Positions 7,990 to 16,847 are shown, counted from the stretch's first letter. The stretch is DNA of 37,052 nt from Lapidilactobacillus luobeiensis (GCF_024345205.1 NZ_BROC01000003.1:1-37052); one strand, 5' to 3'. Notes: generated by a model not told the origin, from the sequence alone. Made by a program: numbers and translations.

Positions 7990-9285
7990 ATGTTTGTTGA
8001 TCAAATAACGATTGAAGTAAAGGCCGGAAAAGGCGGCGATGGTGCGGTTTCGTTCCGTCGTGAAAAATTTGTTCCCAATGGTGGACCGGCCGGCGGTGAT
8101 GGTGGACATGGTGGTTCGATCATTCTAGTCGGCGATGAAGGCCTACGTACGCTTTTAGATTTCCGTTATCGGCGACATTTCAAAGCGGCTGCCGGTGAAA
8201 AGGGCATGAATAAGAGCATGTACGGTCGTGGCGCCGAAGACACTTATATCAAAGTACCAACTGGGACGACTGTAACTGACGCGGATACTGGTGCGGTTTT
8301 AGGCGACATCGTAGCGAATCACCAAGAATTGGTCGTGGCCCGTGGTGGTCGTGGTGGTCGGGGTAATATCCATTTTGCTACGGCCCGTAATCGGGCACCG
8401 GAGATCGCTGAAAATGGCGAACCTGGTGAAGAACATTTTCTGAAACTAGAATTGAAAGTTTTAGCAGATGTTGGCTTAGTCGGCTTCCCCTCTGTGGGAA
8501 AGTCAACTCTGTTATCTGTTGCGACCTCGGCAAAGCCTAAGATCGCCGCTTATTCCTTTACGACTTTGGTTCCTAATTTAGGCATGGTCCAACTAGAAGA
8601 TGGCCGTGATTTTGTGATGGCCGATCTGCCTGGATTGATCGCCGGTGCGGCCCAAGGTGTCGGCTTAGGTATTCAGTTCTTGCGTCACATCGAACGGACC
8701 CGAGTGATCTTACACTTAGTTGATATGGACCCAGACAATGGTCGTGAGCCCTTGACTGATTACCAACAGATCCGTCACGAGTTGGAGCAATACGATCCGC
8801 GGCTTTTACAACGACCGGAATTGATCGTACCAACGAAGATGGATCTTCCTGGTAGCGAGGAACGTTTGGCTACATTTAAGACGGCTTTGGCACAGGCGGG
8901 GATCGAAGCGCCGATTTTTATGCCGATCTCCAGTATCAGCCATCAAGGAGTCCAACCACTATTGCAGCGAACCGCCACCGTTTTGGCGACTGCACCGAAA
9001 GTGGATCCGATCATCGCGCCAACGGAAAATGATGTTCTTTATAGTTTTGACGAAGCGCAAGCTGCCGATTATACGATCGAAGAAGTGGCGCCACATGAAT
9101 TTGTTGTTCATGGTGAGCGGATCGAGAAGTTTGTTAAAATGACGAATTTGGATCACCAAGATGGGATCATGCGCTTTGCGCGGATCTTGCATAATTGGGG
9201 GATCGAAGATGCGTTACGCAAACAAGGCGCTGAGAATGGCGATAGTGTCATGATCGCTGATTTTGTCTTTGATTTTGTTGAATAA
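7990..9285 (+). CDS. obgE: GTPase ObgE/CgtA
   Basis: This conserved essential GTPase acts in 50S ribosome assembly and in stress and (p)ppGpp responses. At 431 aa it has all three Obg regions. The glycine-rich Obg fold is about residues 1-158 (many GGxGG segments). The G domain, about 160-330, has P-loop GFPSVGKST near 165, G3 DLPG and G4 TKMD. The OCT domain is C-terminal (about 350-431), as in many Firmicutes. The start ATG has AGGAGG at 7973-7978 with an 11-nt spacer. It appears to be monocistronic, with its own extended -10 promoter and 176 bp before the next gene. Confidence 0.97.
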   Translation: MFVDQITIEVKAGKGGDGAVSFRREKFVPNGGPAGGDGGHGGSIILVGDEGLRTLLDFRYRRHFKAAAGEKGMNKSMYGRGAEDTYIKVPTGTTVTDADTGAVLGDIVANHQELVVARGGRGGRGNIHFATARNRAPEIAENGEPGEEHFLKLELKVLADVGLVGFPSVGKSTLLSVATSAKPKIAAYSFTTLVPNLGMVQLEDGRDFVMADLPGLIAGAAQGVGLGIQFLRHIERTRVILHLVDMDPDNGREPLTDYQQIRHELEQYDPRLLQRPELIVPTKMDLPGSEERLATFKTALAQAGIEAPIFMPISSISHQGVQPLLQRTATVLATAPKVDPIIAPTENDVLYSFDEAQAADYTIEEVAPHEFVVHGERIEKFVKMTNLDHQDGIMRFARILHNWGIEDALRKQGAENGDSVMIADFVFDFVE

Positions 9286-9339
9286 AGTAATACAGCGTGA
9301 TCAGTAAATGGTTGAAAGGGAGCTTGTTGCTTACTGTTG

Positions 9340-9399
9340 GTCGATCTTAATGGTTAATGGTGTTCGTCGTTTTGATCGACGCTGTGCTGGATCAGCAGC
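9340..9399 (+). other. Hairpins in the oatA upstream region
   Basis: GTCGATC (9340-9346) is complementary to GATCGAC (9374-9380). Directly after it, GCTG-TG-CTG (9381-9389) pairs with CAG-CAGC (9393-9399), with a 2-nt bulge and a 3-nt loop. No T-run follows, so these are not terminators. They may structure the 5' leader of the acyltransferase gene. Confidence 0.35.
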
Positions 9400-9461
9400 C
9401 GAAATTATTGACGGACATCCAAGTTGTATTGCGATGTAGACGAGTAAGGGGAGAAATCGTC

Positions 9462-11459
9462 ATGCAGAGAAGTACACGTGTGAAAAAAAGATATATTCAT
9501 GGTTTTGATGGTTTGCGGGCACTCGGGGTGATCGCGGTGATTTCTTATCACCTCAATCCCGCCGTCTTTCGTGGTGGCTATCTGGGCGTGCCTGTTTTTA
9601 TGGTGTTGTCTGGTTACCTGATCACCGATCATTTGTTGCTGGATCTCAAGCAAAAACAACATTATGATTTTAAGGGGTTTTGGTTACGGCGCCTCAAGCG
9701 ACTGTATCCGACTTTGATCACGATGTTGATGGCGACAGCGGCTTATATCGTCCTTTTTCAACGGGCACTGCTAGAAAACTTACAACGGATCGTCTTATCC
9801 AATCTTTTCTACCTATATAATTGGTGGCAGGTCTTTGATCATCAGTCTTATTTTGAACGCTTCGCCAATAATGAATCGCCTTTCACCCACCTTTGGACGT
9901 TGTCGATCGAGGGCCAATTCTATTTGGTTTGGCCTTTGATCGTGATGTTGATCTGGCGCTTTTCTAAAAAAAACAAAAGACGCAATGTTTTGCTGACCAG
10001 TTTAGGCTTGGCCTTGCTTTCAGCAGCCTTGATGACCATCTTATTTCGACCAGATGTTGATCCTAGCCGTGTTTACTACGGAACAGACACACGGGCTTTT
10101 TCGATCCTTTTGGGTTGTGCTTTAGCGGTGGTTTGGCCCAGTGGATCGTTACGTTCTAAGTTGGCACGGACCGATCGGATCACGATCGATTTGGTGGGGC
10201 TTGCTGGCTTTGCAGGTATGATTTGGCTGACGTTGGCATTAGATGATCACTCAACTTGGTTATACCGTGGTGGGATGCTGCTATTCTCGCTGTTTACGGT
10301 GCTTTTAGTTGCGGTCGTTGCTCACCCTGGGGCAGATTGGGATCGTCTTTTGACTAATCCAGTCTTTAAATGGTTGGGAAGTCGTAGCTATGGCATTTAT
10401 CTCTATCAGTTTCCCGTGATGATCTTCTTTGAAAGTCACTTTCGCAATATCGCGGACCATCCTTTTCTTTATCCACTGATCGAGGTGTCTTTGATCCTAG
10501 TGATCAGTGAAGTTTCTTACCGGTTTGTTGAGCGGCCCTTGGCACGTTTCGATTATCGTCAGACTTGGTCGTGGTGCCGTCGGCTTTTCCAAAAAAATCA
10601 GGGCCGGCGGCTGATCAAACAACGGATCACGGCGGCATGTTTGAGTCTGATCGTGATCATCGGTCTGGTTGGGGTGATCCAGGCGCCACGTGTTCAGGCG
10701 AATACGGCGAATCATTCGCAACTGGCGCAAACGATCAAGAGAAACACCTTGGCCACCAAAAAAGAAAATGCTAAGATCGCCGCACAAGCGCGTTCGGATG
10801 CCGCTGAGCGGCGCAAAGCGGCCTCGGATAAGTCATTGAGTCGTTCTTTAAGTATTGCGGCCAGTAAGTCCAGTGCCGCCGCTGAAGCTGAAGCGGCTAA
10901 AAACCCAGTCAATCAAGATCTTGAGAAATATGGGTTGACTCAAGTCGAATTACATGCGGCCCAAAATTTACAGCTGACTGGAGTCGGCGATTCTGTGATG
11001 TTGGGTAGCGCCGAGGGCTATAAACGGATCTTTCCTAAAATGTATCTGGACGCGGCGATCAGTCAACAAGTCTATTCGATCCAACCTAAACTCCAAGAAT
11101 TGTTGGATCAGGGAGTCGTTGCACCTGTTGTTTTGATCGGCTTAGGCACCAATGGGTCATTTTATAACAGTGATCTCGATGGGATCATGCATCAATTAGG
11201 TCCGCACCGGACTGTTTTTTGGATCAATGTCCACGTACCGACACGACCGTGGCAGAATCAAGTCAATAGTGATCTAGAAGCCGGTGCTAAGCGTTTTAGT
11301 AATTTACACATCGTTGATTGGTACGACTTCTCTAAAAATCACCAAGCTTGGTTCGCCAGTGACGATGTTCATCCTAATCCGACCGGCTCACCTTATTACT
11401 ACAGTTTTGTGGCCAAGCAGATCTTGACAACATTGGCCGCTGAGAATGCTGATAAATAG
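9462..11459 (+). CDS. oatA: Acyltransferase with C-terminal SGNH domain, OatA-type peptidoglycan O-acetyltransferase
   Basis: Proteins of this architecture move acetyl groups across the membrane and put them on the C6 hydroxyl of peptidoglycan sugars, giving lysozyme resistance. The N-terminal acyltransferase-3 domain (about 10-400) has around ten membrane helices. It carries the family motifs GLRALGVIAVISYHL and VFMVLSGYLI. A Ser/Ala/Lys-rich linker leads to an extracellular SGNH hydrolase-like domain with GDS (S511) and DDVH (D634, H637) as the likely catalytic triad. Length 665 aa is typical. The start at 9462 is preferred over an in-frame start at 9357: GGGGAGA lies 8 nt upstream and MQRSTRVKKRYIHGFDG is where the homologous region begins. 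The acceptor sugar and hence OatA versus OatB type cannot be decided from sequence. Confidence 0.87.
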   Translation: MQRSTRVKKRYIHGFDGLRALGVIAVISYHLNPAVFRGGYLGVPVFMVLSGYLITDHLLLDLKQKQHYDFKGFWLRRLKRLYPTLITMLMATAAYIVLFQRALLENLQRIVLSNLFYLYNWWQVFDHQSYFERFANNESPFTHLWTLSIEGQFYLVWPLIVMLIWRFSKKNKRRNVLLTSLGLALLSAALMTILFRPDVDPSRVYYGTDTRAFSILLGCALAVVWPSGSLRSKLARTDRITIDLVGLAGFAGMIWLTLALDDHSTWLYRGGMLLFSLFTVLLVAVVAHPGADWDRLLTNPVFKWLGSRSYGIYLYQFPVMIFFESHFRNIADHPFLYPLIEVSLILVISEVSYRFVERPLARFDYRQTWSWCRRLFQKNQGRRLIKQRITAACLSLIVIIGLVGVIQAPRVQANTANHSQLAQTIKRNTLATKKENAKIAAQARSDAAERRKAASDKSLSRSLSIAASKSSAAAEAEAAKNPVNQDLEKYGLTQVELHAAQNLQLTGVGDSVMLGSAEGYKRIFPKMYLDAAISQQVYSIQPKLQELLDQGVVAPVVLIGLGTNGSFYNSDLDGIMHQLGPHRTVFWINVHVPTRPWQNQVNSDLEAGAKRFSNLHIVDWYDFSKNHQAWFASDDVHPNPTGSPYYYSFVAKQILTTLAAENADK

Positions 11460-11584
11460 GCTGGGCACGCTCTCAGCAAAGATGGCTACCATCGATAACA
11501 GTCACTTGCGGTGAGTTTAGTTGGCCCAGAAAAATAGGATCCAAAGGTAGATAATCAAAAATCAAGTTAAGGGTATGTGATCTA

Positions 11585-12514
11585 ATGGAGTTAGAGTTCT
11601 TAGGGACCGGCGCTGGTGTGCCAGCCCGTGGCCGTAATGTCAGTAGTTTAGTTTTAAAAATGTTAGATGAACGCAATGAGATCTGGATGTTCGATTGTGG
11701 GGAAGGGACCCAACAGCAGATCTTACAAACTGGGATCCGCCCGCGTAAAGTCACTAAAATTTTTATCAGCCACTTACATGGTGACCATATCTATGGCTTA
11801 CCTGGCTTTCTGTCCAGTCGTTCCAATCAAGGTGGTACGGCCGCTGTGGATCTGTATGGTCCTGTCGGGCTGAAACAATATGTGCAGACTTCGTTGAAAA
11901 CCACGGGGACCCGCTTGGCGTATCCGCTGAATTTCCATGAAGTGACGACCACTGGAGTCATTTTCGCCGATGGTCAAACGACGGTCTCGACTTTGCCTTT
12001 GGATCATCGGATCACTTGCTTAGGCTATCGTGTCGTTGAGGCCGATCTGCCTGGAGAACTTTTAGTCGAAAAATTGCGCGACTTACAGGTTCCCTCGGGC
12101 CCGATCTATGGTAAGCTAAAGGCAGGTCAAGAGGTCACTTTGGCTGATGGTCGTGTCTTAGCTGGCAAAGACTTTGTTGGACCCGCCAAAAGAGGGCGGA
12201 TCGTGACGGTCATCAGCGATACGCGCCAAACACCAAATATCTTGAAGTTGGCAGCTGATGCCGATGTATTGGTCCATGAAAGTACTTTTGGTCAAGCTGA
12301 AGGGCGCTTGGCCCATCAGTATTTTCATTCGACTTCGACACAAGCGGCCAAGGTGGCACAAAAGGCCCATTGTCGTCAGTTATTACTGACACACATCTCA
12401 GCGCGTTATTTAGGTCGCGGCGCTCATCAATTGCAAACCGAGGCTCAGCATATTTTTAAACAGACACGAGTGGTCAATGACTTCGATATCGTCGCCGTGC
12501 CATTCGCAAATTGA
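11585..12514 (+). CDS. rnz: Ribonuclease Z
   Basis: This tRNA 3'-processing endonuclease, in the metallo-beta-lactamase superfamily, trims tRNA precursors lacking an encoded CCA. At 309 aa it is the short, dimeric RNase Z type. It opens with ELEFLGTGAGVPARGRN. The zinc motif SHLHGDHIYGLPG lies at about residues 61-73. Later metal ligands and conserved segments include SDTRQT, HESTF and LLTHIS. The ribosome binding site is weak (AAGGG, 11569-11573). The gene starts 125 bp after oatA. That gap holds CTGGGC (11461-11466) and GCCCAG (11524-11529), a distant inverted repeat, but no clear terminator. The SDR gene follows 21 bp downstream and is probably co-transcribed. Confidence 0.96.
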   Translation: MELEFLGTGAGVPARGRNVSSLVLKMLDERNEIWMFDCGEGTQQQILQTGIRPRKVTKIFISHLHGDHIYGLPGFLSSRSNQGGTAAVDLYGPVGLKQYVQTSLKTTGTRLAYPLNFHEVTTTGVIFADGQTTVSTLPLDHRITCLGYRVVEADLPGELLVEKLRDLQVPSGPIYGKLKAGQEVTLADGRVLAGKDFVGPAKRGRIVTVISDTRQTPNILKLAADADVLVHESTFGQAEGRLAHQYFHSTSTQAAKVAQKAHCRQLLLTHISARYLGRGAHQLQTEAQHIFKQTRVVNDFDIVAVPFAN

Positions 12515-12535
12515 TCATGATGGAGGAACAAGGTT

Positions 12536-13336
12536 ATGACGGTAAACAAACAGGCTTTGCGTCATAAGATCGTAGTCGTCACAGGGGCTTCTTCAGGGAT
12601 CGGCCGTGACATTGCATTGGAGGCGGCCAGCCAAGGGGCGGCGTTGTTCTTATTAGCGCGGCGCGTTAGCCAATTAGAAGAAGTCAAGACCCAATGTGAA
12701 CGGCTTTCCGGGACAGACGCGACTGTGATCCAAGTTGATATGGGGGATTTAGCAGCGATCGAAGCAGCCGTTGCTCAGATCCAAGCTGTGACCAAACAAG
12801 TCGATGTATTGGTCAACGCTGCCGGTTTTGGCGATTTTGAATTATTCACTGAGATCCCAGTGGCTCGGATCGAGCAGATGTTGCGCGTCAATGTTTTAGG
12901 CCTGATGGTCCTGACGCGCGAATTGGCGCCGTTATTGATCAATACTCGCGGTCACATCATTAATTTCGGTTCGATGGCGGGTAAGATCCAAACGCCTAAG
13001 TCGGCAGTTTATGCGGCGACTAAAGCAGCAGTGATCGCCTTTTCCAATTCTTTACGGTTGGAATTGAAACCATTAGGTGTCAAGGTGACCACGATCAATC
13101 CTGGCCCTGTCAAAACCGCCTTTTTTGCCAACGCGGATCAAGGTACGCAGTATTTGGCAAAGATCGCCTGGTTATCCTTGGATTCTGAACGGTTGGCGCA
13201 GCGGATCGTTGCTGATTTTGGTCGCAATGTTCGTGAGGTCAATGCACCTTGGTTCATGGAGGCCGTCGCGCGGTTGTATCCATTAGTACCACGGTTAGGC
13301 GATTTTCTAGCTGGAACGATCGGCAATCAAAAATAG
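12536..13336 (+). CDS. Short-chain dehydrogenase/reductase, DltE-like
   Basis: This 266-aa classical SDR uses NAD(P)H to oxidise or reduce an unknown substrate. The cofactor-binding motif TGASSGIG is at 16-23, LVNAAGFG follows near residue 93, and the catalytic YxxxK pair is Y159 and K163 in VYAATKAAV. A proline-glycine segment NPGPVKT closes the active site as usual in the family. GGAGG lies just before the ATG. The gene follows rnz closely, an arrangement common in lactobacilli, where it is usually annotated only as an SDR or DltE-like protein. There is no dlt operon here, so a role in teichoic acid modification is not supported. Confidence 0.85.
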   Translation: MTVNKQALRHKIVVVTGASSGIGRDIALEAASQGAALFLLARRVSQLEEVKTQCERLSGTDATVIQVDMGDLAAIEAAVAQIQAVTKQVDVLVNAAGFGDFELFTEIPVARIEQMLRVNVLGLMVLTRELAPLLINTRGHIINFGSMAGKIQTPKSAVYAATKAAVIAFSNSLRLELKPLGVKVTTINPGPVKTAFFANADQGTQYLAKIAWLSLDSERLAQRIVADFGRNVREVNAPWFMEAVARLYPLVPRLGDFLAGTIGNQK

Positions 13337-13348
13337 GGCGGTAGAAAA

Positions 13349-13762
13349 ATGAAAAAGCAGACGAGTTTTATTATTGGGCTGGTTTTAGCCTTGATTGTGG
13401 TGGTTTTTGCGGTACTCAATGTTGAACCGACCGTGATCAACTTTGGTTTCGCGAAGGTCAAATTGCCTTTGATCATTATTTTGATTTTAGCCTTGATCGT
13501 AGGCGCGTTGATTGCATTGCTTTTATCGACCACAGGCAGTATCTCACGCAAACGCGAACAAAAGCAATTGAGTCAAGAATTAAACGTGCTGAAACAAAAC
13601 CAGCAAGCTTCGATCGATCAGGCTGTCGCAGATGCCCAAGAACGGTCACGGCAAGAACTACTTGAGAAAGAACAAGCGCTTGCCGCCTTAGAAGCACAAC
13701 TGGCCGATCTGCAAGCCGCTAATGGCGTTGCCGGTGGTTCCAATGACACAACACTCAAATAG
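13349..13762 (+). CDS. LapA-domain (DUF1049) membrane protein
   Basis: A 137-aa protein of unknown exact role. Two hydrophobic helices (about 7-26 and 36-59) are separated by a short segment, VEPTVINFGFAKVKLP, the hallmark of LapA/DUF1049 proteins. A charged Gln/Glu/Ala-rich region from about 65 to 125 follows and is predicted by eye to be a cytoplasmic coiled coil. In E. coli the LapA family helps control lipopolysaccharide synthesis. Gram-positive members have no such target, so function is unknown. It follows the SDR gene by 12 bp and is probably the last gene of rnz-SDR-lapA. Confidence 0.75.
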   Translation: MKKQTSFIIGLVLALIVVVFAVLNVEPTVINFGFAKVKLPLIIILILALIVGALIALLLSTTGSISRKREQKQLSQELNVLKQNQQASIDQAVADAQERSRQELLEKEQALAALEAQLADLQAANGVAGGSNDTTLK

Positions 13763-13837
13763 TGGGTGGCAAGTTCACGCGAGTAATACGGATGCGTCGG
13801 TCATATTGGCTGGTTTTCAGCGAACTTTAAATTTTAC

Positions 13838-13866
13838 TTGCCATCAGCGACCATTGATAGTATCAT
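13838..13866 (+). promoter_or_regulatory. Promoter of rpmF
   Basis: TTGCCA (13838-13843), a 17-bp spacer and TATCAT (13861-13866) form a good sigma-A promoter, about 77 bp before the rpmF start. Its -35 overlaps ACTTGCCA (13836-13843), which is the inverse of TGGCAAGT at 13767-13774. Confidence 0.65.
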
Positions 13867-13943
13867 GGATAGGTGAACGAAAACAGCATCGATTACGTTG
13901 CTTTGATCTCGCTAAATAGTTGATTTGAAAAGGAGTTTTTAAA

Positions 13944-14132
13944 ATGGCAGTTCCTGCACGTCGCACTTCCAAAATGAAAAAGCGTCAACGTCGTGGCCAT
14001 ATTAAATTGCAAACACCTAATTTGCAATTCGATGCCGCTAACGGTGAATATCGCTTAAACCATCACGTTTCCCCTAAAGGTTTCTATAAGGGTAATCAAG
14101 TGATCAAGAAAGCTGAAGAAGCTAATAATTAG
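13944..14132 (+). CDS. rpmF: 50S ribosomal protein L32 (zinc-independent form)
   Basis: A small basic protein of the large ribosomal subunit. The 62-aa sequence begins [19 protein letters not shown], diagnostic for bL32. The region that in zinc-binding L32 carries CxxC pairs has no cysteine here ([20 protein letters not shown]). This is therefore the C-minus paralogue type that needs no zinc. AAGGAG lies upstream of the ATG, and the gene has its own promoter. The duf177/yceD gene that often precedes rpmF in Firmicutes is absent. A terminator begins inside the stop codon. Confidence 0.97.
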   Translation: MAVPARRTSKMKKRQRRGHIKLQTPNLQFDAANGEYRLNHHVSPKGFYKGNQVIKKAEEANN

Positions 14133-14152
14133 TCCGCCTAGCGGGCTTTTTT
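14131..14152 (+). terminator. Intrinsic terminator of rpmF
   Basis: AGTCCGC (14131-14137) pairs with GCGGGCT (14141-14147), with one T-G pair and loop CTA, then six T. It overlaps the rpmF stop codon (14130-14132). Confidence 0.85.
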
Positions 14153-14237
14153 ATTGCTTTTTTAGATAAGATTCCAGGATCAGGAGTAGCTAGTTTTCGT
14201 TATGATGTGCTAAACTATTTAATGTGAGGTGTAAGTG

Positions 14238-14810
14238 ATGGAAAAGCAAAAATTCGCGCAGTACCTGCAACAGATCCAAGTATTAACGATCCCTCGTTGG
14301 AGTGAATTGCCCCAATTTGATTTGTACATGGACCAAGTCGTCAGCTTTATCAATACGATGTTGAAACCATTGGAGTTTGATGAGTTGACCCCGGCGATGA
14401 TCAACAATTATGTCAAGGCAGGGCTCGTGCATGCGCCGCAAAAGAAACGTTACAGCCAACAACAATTAGCACGGCTGATCGTGATCGCGATCTTGAAAAG
14501 TGTTTTTTCGATCGGTGACATCAAGCAAGGGCTGAAGTTGGTCGTCCGGCCAGAGAAAAACGCGCAAACCTATGATTTTTTCGTGACCATATTTTTGAAA
14601 ACGATCCAAGATGTTGTAGGTGATTTCCAACAGGAGGTCATGCTCACGCCAGCGCATCAGGATGATCTAGTCGTCGAAACTACAAATTTAGTGAAATTAA
14701 GTTGTAGCGCGGTCGTTCAGCGAACGGTAGTCCTAAAGTTGTTGGGTAAGTTGGAAGAACAACAAGCCGAAGACGCCACGTTAAAAATCGAGGGGACTAA
14801 GAAGAAATGA
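14238..14810 (+). CDS. DUF1836 domain protein, putative MerR-like DNA-binding protein
   Basis: A 190-aa protein of a family common in Firmicutes and without assigned function. The middle (about residues 45-105) reads TPAMINNYVKAGLVHAP followed by KKRYSQQQLARLIVIAILK. This resembles the winged-helix recognition region of MerR-type proteins, so DNA binding is plausible. The ATG at 14238 is preferred over the GTG at 14235 because GAGGTG (14226-14231) is then 6 nt away. The stop TGA overlaps the ATG of the nucleotidase gene by 4 bp, implying coupled translation and perhaps a shared function. No effector domain is recognisable. Confidence 0.8.
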   Translation: MEKQKFAQYLQQIQVLTIPRWSELPQFDLYMDQVVSFINTMLKPLEFDELTPAMINNYVKAGLVHAPQKKRYSQQQLARLIVIAILKSVFSIGDIKQGLKLVVRPEKNAQTYDFFVTIFLKTIQDVVGDFQQEVMLTPAHQDDLVVETTNLVKLSCSAVVQRTVVLKLLGKLEEQQAEDATLKIEGTKKK

Positions 14811-16375
14811 AGTTAACGATTTTATCAACAAGTGATACCCATGGCTATTTATTGCCGACAGATTACACCAGTCGCACCAGTCAAACGAATTTTGGCTTGA
14901 GTCGCGCTGCTACTGTGATCAAGGCGGAAAAGGCGGCCGCTGGCGCGGAGCCTGTCCTAGTGATCGAAAATGGTGATTTTTTGCAAGGGTCACCGTTAGC
15001 TTACTACGCAGCTAAAGTCAGCCATGATCTAACACCACTGAGTGCAGCTTATGATCAGATCCCTTATCAAGTGGGGATCGTGGGCAATCATGAGTTTAAT
15101 TATGGCGCTGATTATTTGCGTCAGGCGATCAGTCAGAGTCACCGTCATTTTCTTTGCGCCAATATTCTTGACGAGCAGGGCCGACCAGCTTTTGGTCAAC
15201 CATATGAGATCTTGACTTTTGGTGATCTGAAGGTCGCCGTCTTGGGACTGACCACCCAATATATCCCTCATTGGGAAGCCCCAGAGAAAATCCAGGGTTT
15301 GACTTTTAAGTCAGCAGTCAGCACGGCCCAAGAATACGTGCCGCGGCTACACGAACTGGCTGATCTGGTCGTAGTTGCTTATCATGGCGGTTTTGAACGT
15401 GATTTGACCACGGCTAAGCCGACCGAGGCCTTGACTGGTGAAAATGAGGGTTCAGCGTTATTGGCTGAGGTACCCGGGATCGATGCGCTTGTAACTGGTC
15501 ATCAGCACCGTGAATTGGCTGATCTCGTGGGTCAGGTCCCGATCACGCAACCTGGTGCCAAAGGTGCTTTTGTTGGGAAGATCACGTTGGATTGGGAGCA
15601 AGCGACTAAAAAGGTGACCGCCGCAACTGCAGCCCTGATCGCAACTGCTTCGGCCCAACCTGATCCTGAGATCGTCGCGCAACTCTCACCGCTGAATCAA
15701 GCGGTCGAGGATTGGCTCGATCAACCTTTGGGGACCACGACAGGTGATTTAACGATCAAAGACCCAATGGCGGTGCGGATGCATCCGCATCCTTATATCC
15801 AATTTGTACAAGATGTTCAACGCGCCGCGACTGGTGCAAAAATCTCGGGGACAGCATTGTTCAATAATGAAGGTCGCGGTTTTGGCCGAACGATCACTTT
15901 CCGATCGGTACTGACGAATTATATTTATCCCAATACACTGGCCGTCGAACGGATCACTGGTGCTGACTTGCGCACTGCTTTAGAACAATCCGCTGGGTAT
16001 TTTAGTTTAGCGGATACGGGCCAGGTGACAGTTTCCGAGCGGTTTAAGGATCCTAAACCACAACACTATAATTACGATATGTATGCTGGGATCGATTATG
16101 TGATCGATGTTTCTCGCCCAGAAGGACACCGGATCACTAAATTGACTTATCAAGGCCAACCCATTCGTCCAGAGCAGCAACTTGACGTTGTGATCAATCA
16201 ATATCGCGCGGTTGGTGGCGGCAATTACGCCATGTTCAAGGCCGCGAAGATCATCAAAGAAAATCCAGCTGACATGACAGAATTGATCGCTGACTATTTA
16301 CGTCAACATCCCCAAGTCAACGCGACGACTGAAGATAATTTTCGCGTGATCACCACGCCAGGATCGGCGCATTAG
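14807..16375 (+). CDS. Bifunctional metallophosphatase/5'-nucleotidase, YunD-like
   Basis: A 522-aa UshA-type phosphoesterase. Members hydrolyse nucleoside 5'-monophosphates, 2',3'-cyclic nucleotides or nucleotide sugars. The N-terminal metallophosphatase domain shows all metal-ligand motifs in order: SDTHG (D10, H12), ENGDFLQG, GNHEFNYG, AYHGGFE and TGHQHR. The C-terminal nucleotidase domain (about 295-500) supplies the substrate pocket, with FNNEGRGFGR and QYRAVGGGNYAMF. There is no signal peptide or LPxTG anchor, unlike the secreted members, so it should act in the cytosol like B. subtilis YunD. The start overlaps the upstream DUF1836 gene by 4 bp. Confidence 0.9.
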   Translation: MKLTILSTSDTHGYLLPTDYTSRTSQTNFGLSRAATVIKAEKAAAGAEPVLVIENGDFLQGSPLAYYAAKVSHDLTPLSAAYDQIPYQVGIVGNHEFNYGADYLRQAISQSHRHFLCANILDEQGRPAFGQPYEILTFGDLKVAVLGLTTQYIPHWEAPEKIQGLTFKSAVSTAQEYVPRLHELADLVVVAYHGGFERDLTTAKPTEALTGENEGSALLAEVPGIDALVTGHQHRELADLVGQVPITQPGAKGAFVGKITLDWEQATKKVTAATAALIATASAQPDPEIVAQLSPLNQAVEDWLDQPLGTTTGDLTIKDPMAVRMHPHPYIQFVQDVQRAATGAKISGTALFNNEGRGFGRTITFRSVLTNYIYPNTLAVERITGADLRTALEQSAGYFSLADTGQVTVSERFKDPKPQHYNYDMYAGIDYVIDVSRPEGHRITKLTYQGQPIRPEQQLDVVINQYRAVGGGNYAMFKAAKIIKENPADMTELIADYLRQHPQVNATTEDNFRVITTPGSAH

Positions 16376-16429
16376 TGACGGGCTTGATTACATTTATGTT
16401 TTAAGAGTTAGTGCTAGCTTAGAAATCAT

Positions 16430-16461
16430 TTGGCAAGTTCGGCTTTTTATGCTACTATAAT
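16430..16461 (+). promoter_or_regulatory. Putative promoter of the DUF2929 gene
   Basis: A perfect TATAAT (16456-16461) lies 21 bases before the ATG. TTGGCA (16430-16435) is the nearest -35 match, but the 20-bp spacer is longer than optimal. Confidence 0.5.
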
Positions 16462-16482
16462 GCTTTGAAAGAAGGGTCGATC

Positions 16483-16650
16483 ATGAAGCGAATCGTTGTG
16501 TTATTTTGGTCAGTTTTGTTGGGGATCGTTGCTGGTTTCATCGGCGCAAAACTGGATCAAAGCAACTTTAATCTGCAAATGAGTTTGATTGCCTTTTTCG
16601 TGTTCGGTCTGTTATTGAACTTTGTACCAGGCATCGTCAAGAACAGTTGA
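16483..16650 (+). CDS. Small DUF2929-type membrane protein
   Basis: A 55-aa protein with two predicted membrane helices (about 3-24 and 35-52) joined by a short polar loop, AKLDQSNFNLQ. The sequence MKRIVVLFWSVLLGIVAGFIG resembles the DUF2929 family of small Firmicute membrane proteins, whose function is unknown. The start ATG is chosen because AGAAGGG lies 6 nt upstream; an in-frame TTG at 16465 has no ribosome binding site. It has its own -10 box and is followed by a roughly 85-nt untranslated stretch and a strong terminator, so it is probably monocistronic. Confidence 0.7.
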   Translation: MKRIVVLFWSVLLGIVAGFIGAKLDQSNFNLQMSLIAFFVFGLLLNFVPGIVKNS

Positions 16651-16735
16651 TTGCACGATAACAGGTTCAGCTGTGTTGTGGATCCAGGGCATGGGTAAAT
16701 TTGGCTTTGGTGCCTACGACGACAGCTACGATAAG

Positions 16736-16780
16736 AGAGTGTGCGACAGAACTTGCTGGTTTTGTCGCCACTCTTTTTTT
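16736..16780 (+). terminator. Strong intrinsic terminator before dnaE
   Basis: AGAGTG (16736-16741) pairs with CACTCT (16769-16774), and GCGACA (16743-16748) pairs with TGTCGC (16763-16768), with a single bulged T at 16742 and a 14-nt loop. A seven-T run (16774-16780) follows. Confidence 0.9.
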
Positions 16781-16847
16781 GCGGCTTGGTCACGGGTTCA
16801 ATGATCGTATGACTTTAGTGTTGAAAGCGCCAATCGTGAATGGTATT

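Noticed and set aside
9357-9461. In-frame 35-residue N-terminal extension of the OatA-type protein
   Set aside because: It has no ribosome binding site and contains leader hairpins, and family members begin near the ATG at 9462, which has GGGGAGA upstream.
11461-11529. Terminator after oatA from CTGGGC and GCCCAG
   Set aside because: The arms are only 6 bp and 57 nt apart, and the following sequence is A-rich, not T-rich.
13722-13919. 65-codon open frame overlapping the end of the LapA-like gene and the rpmF promoter
   Set aside because: It lacks a ribosome binding site and recognisable homology, and it covers a good promoter (13838-13866).
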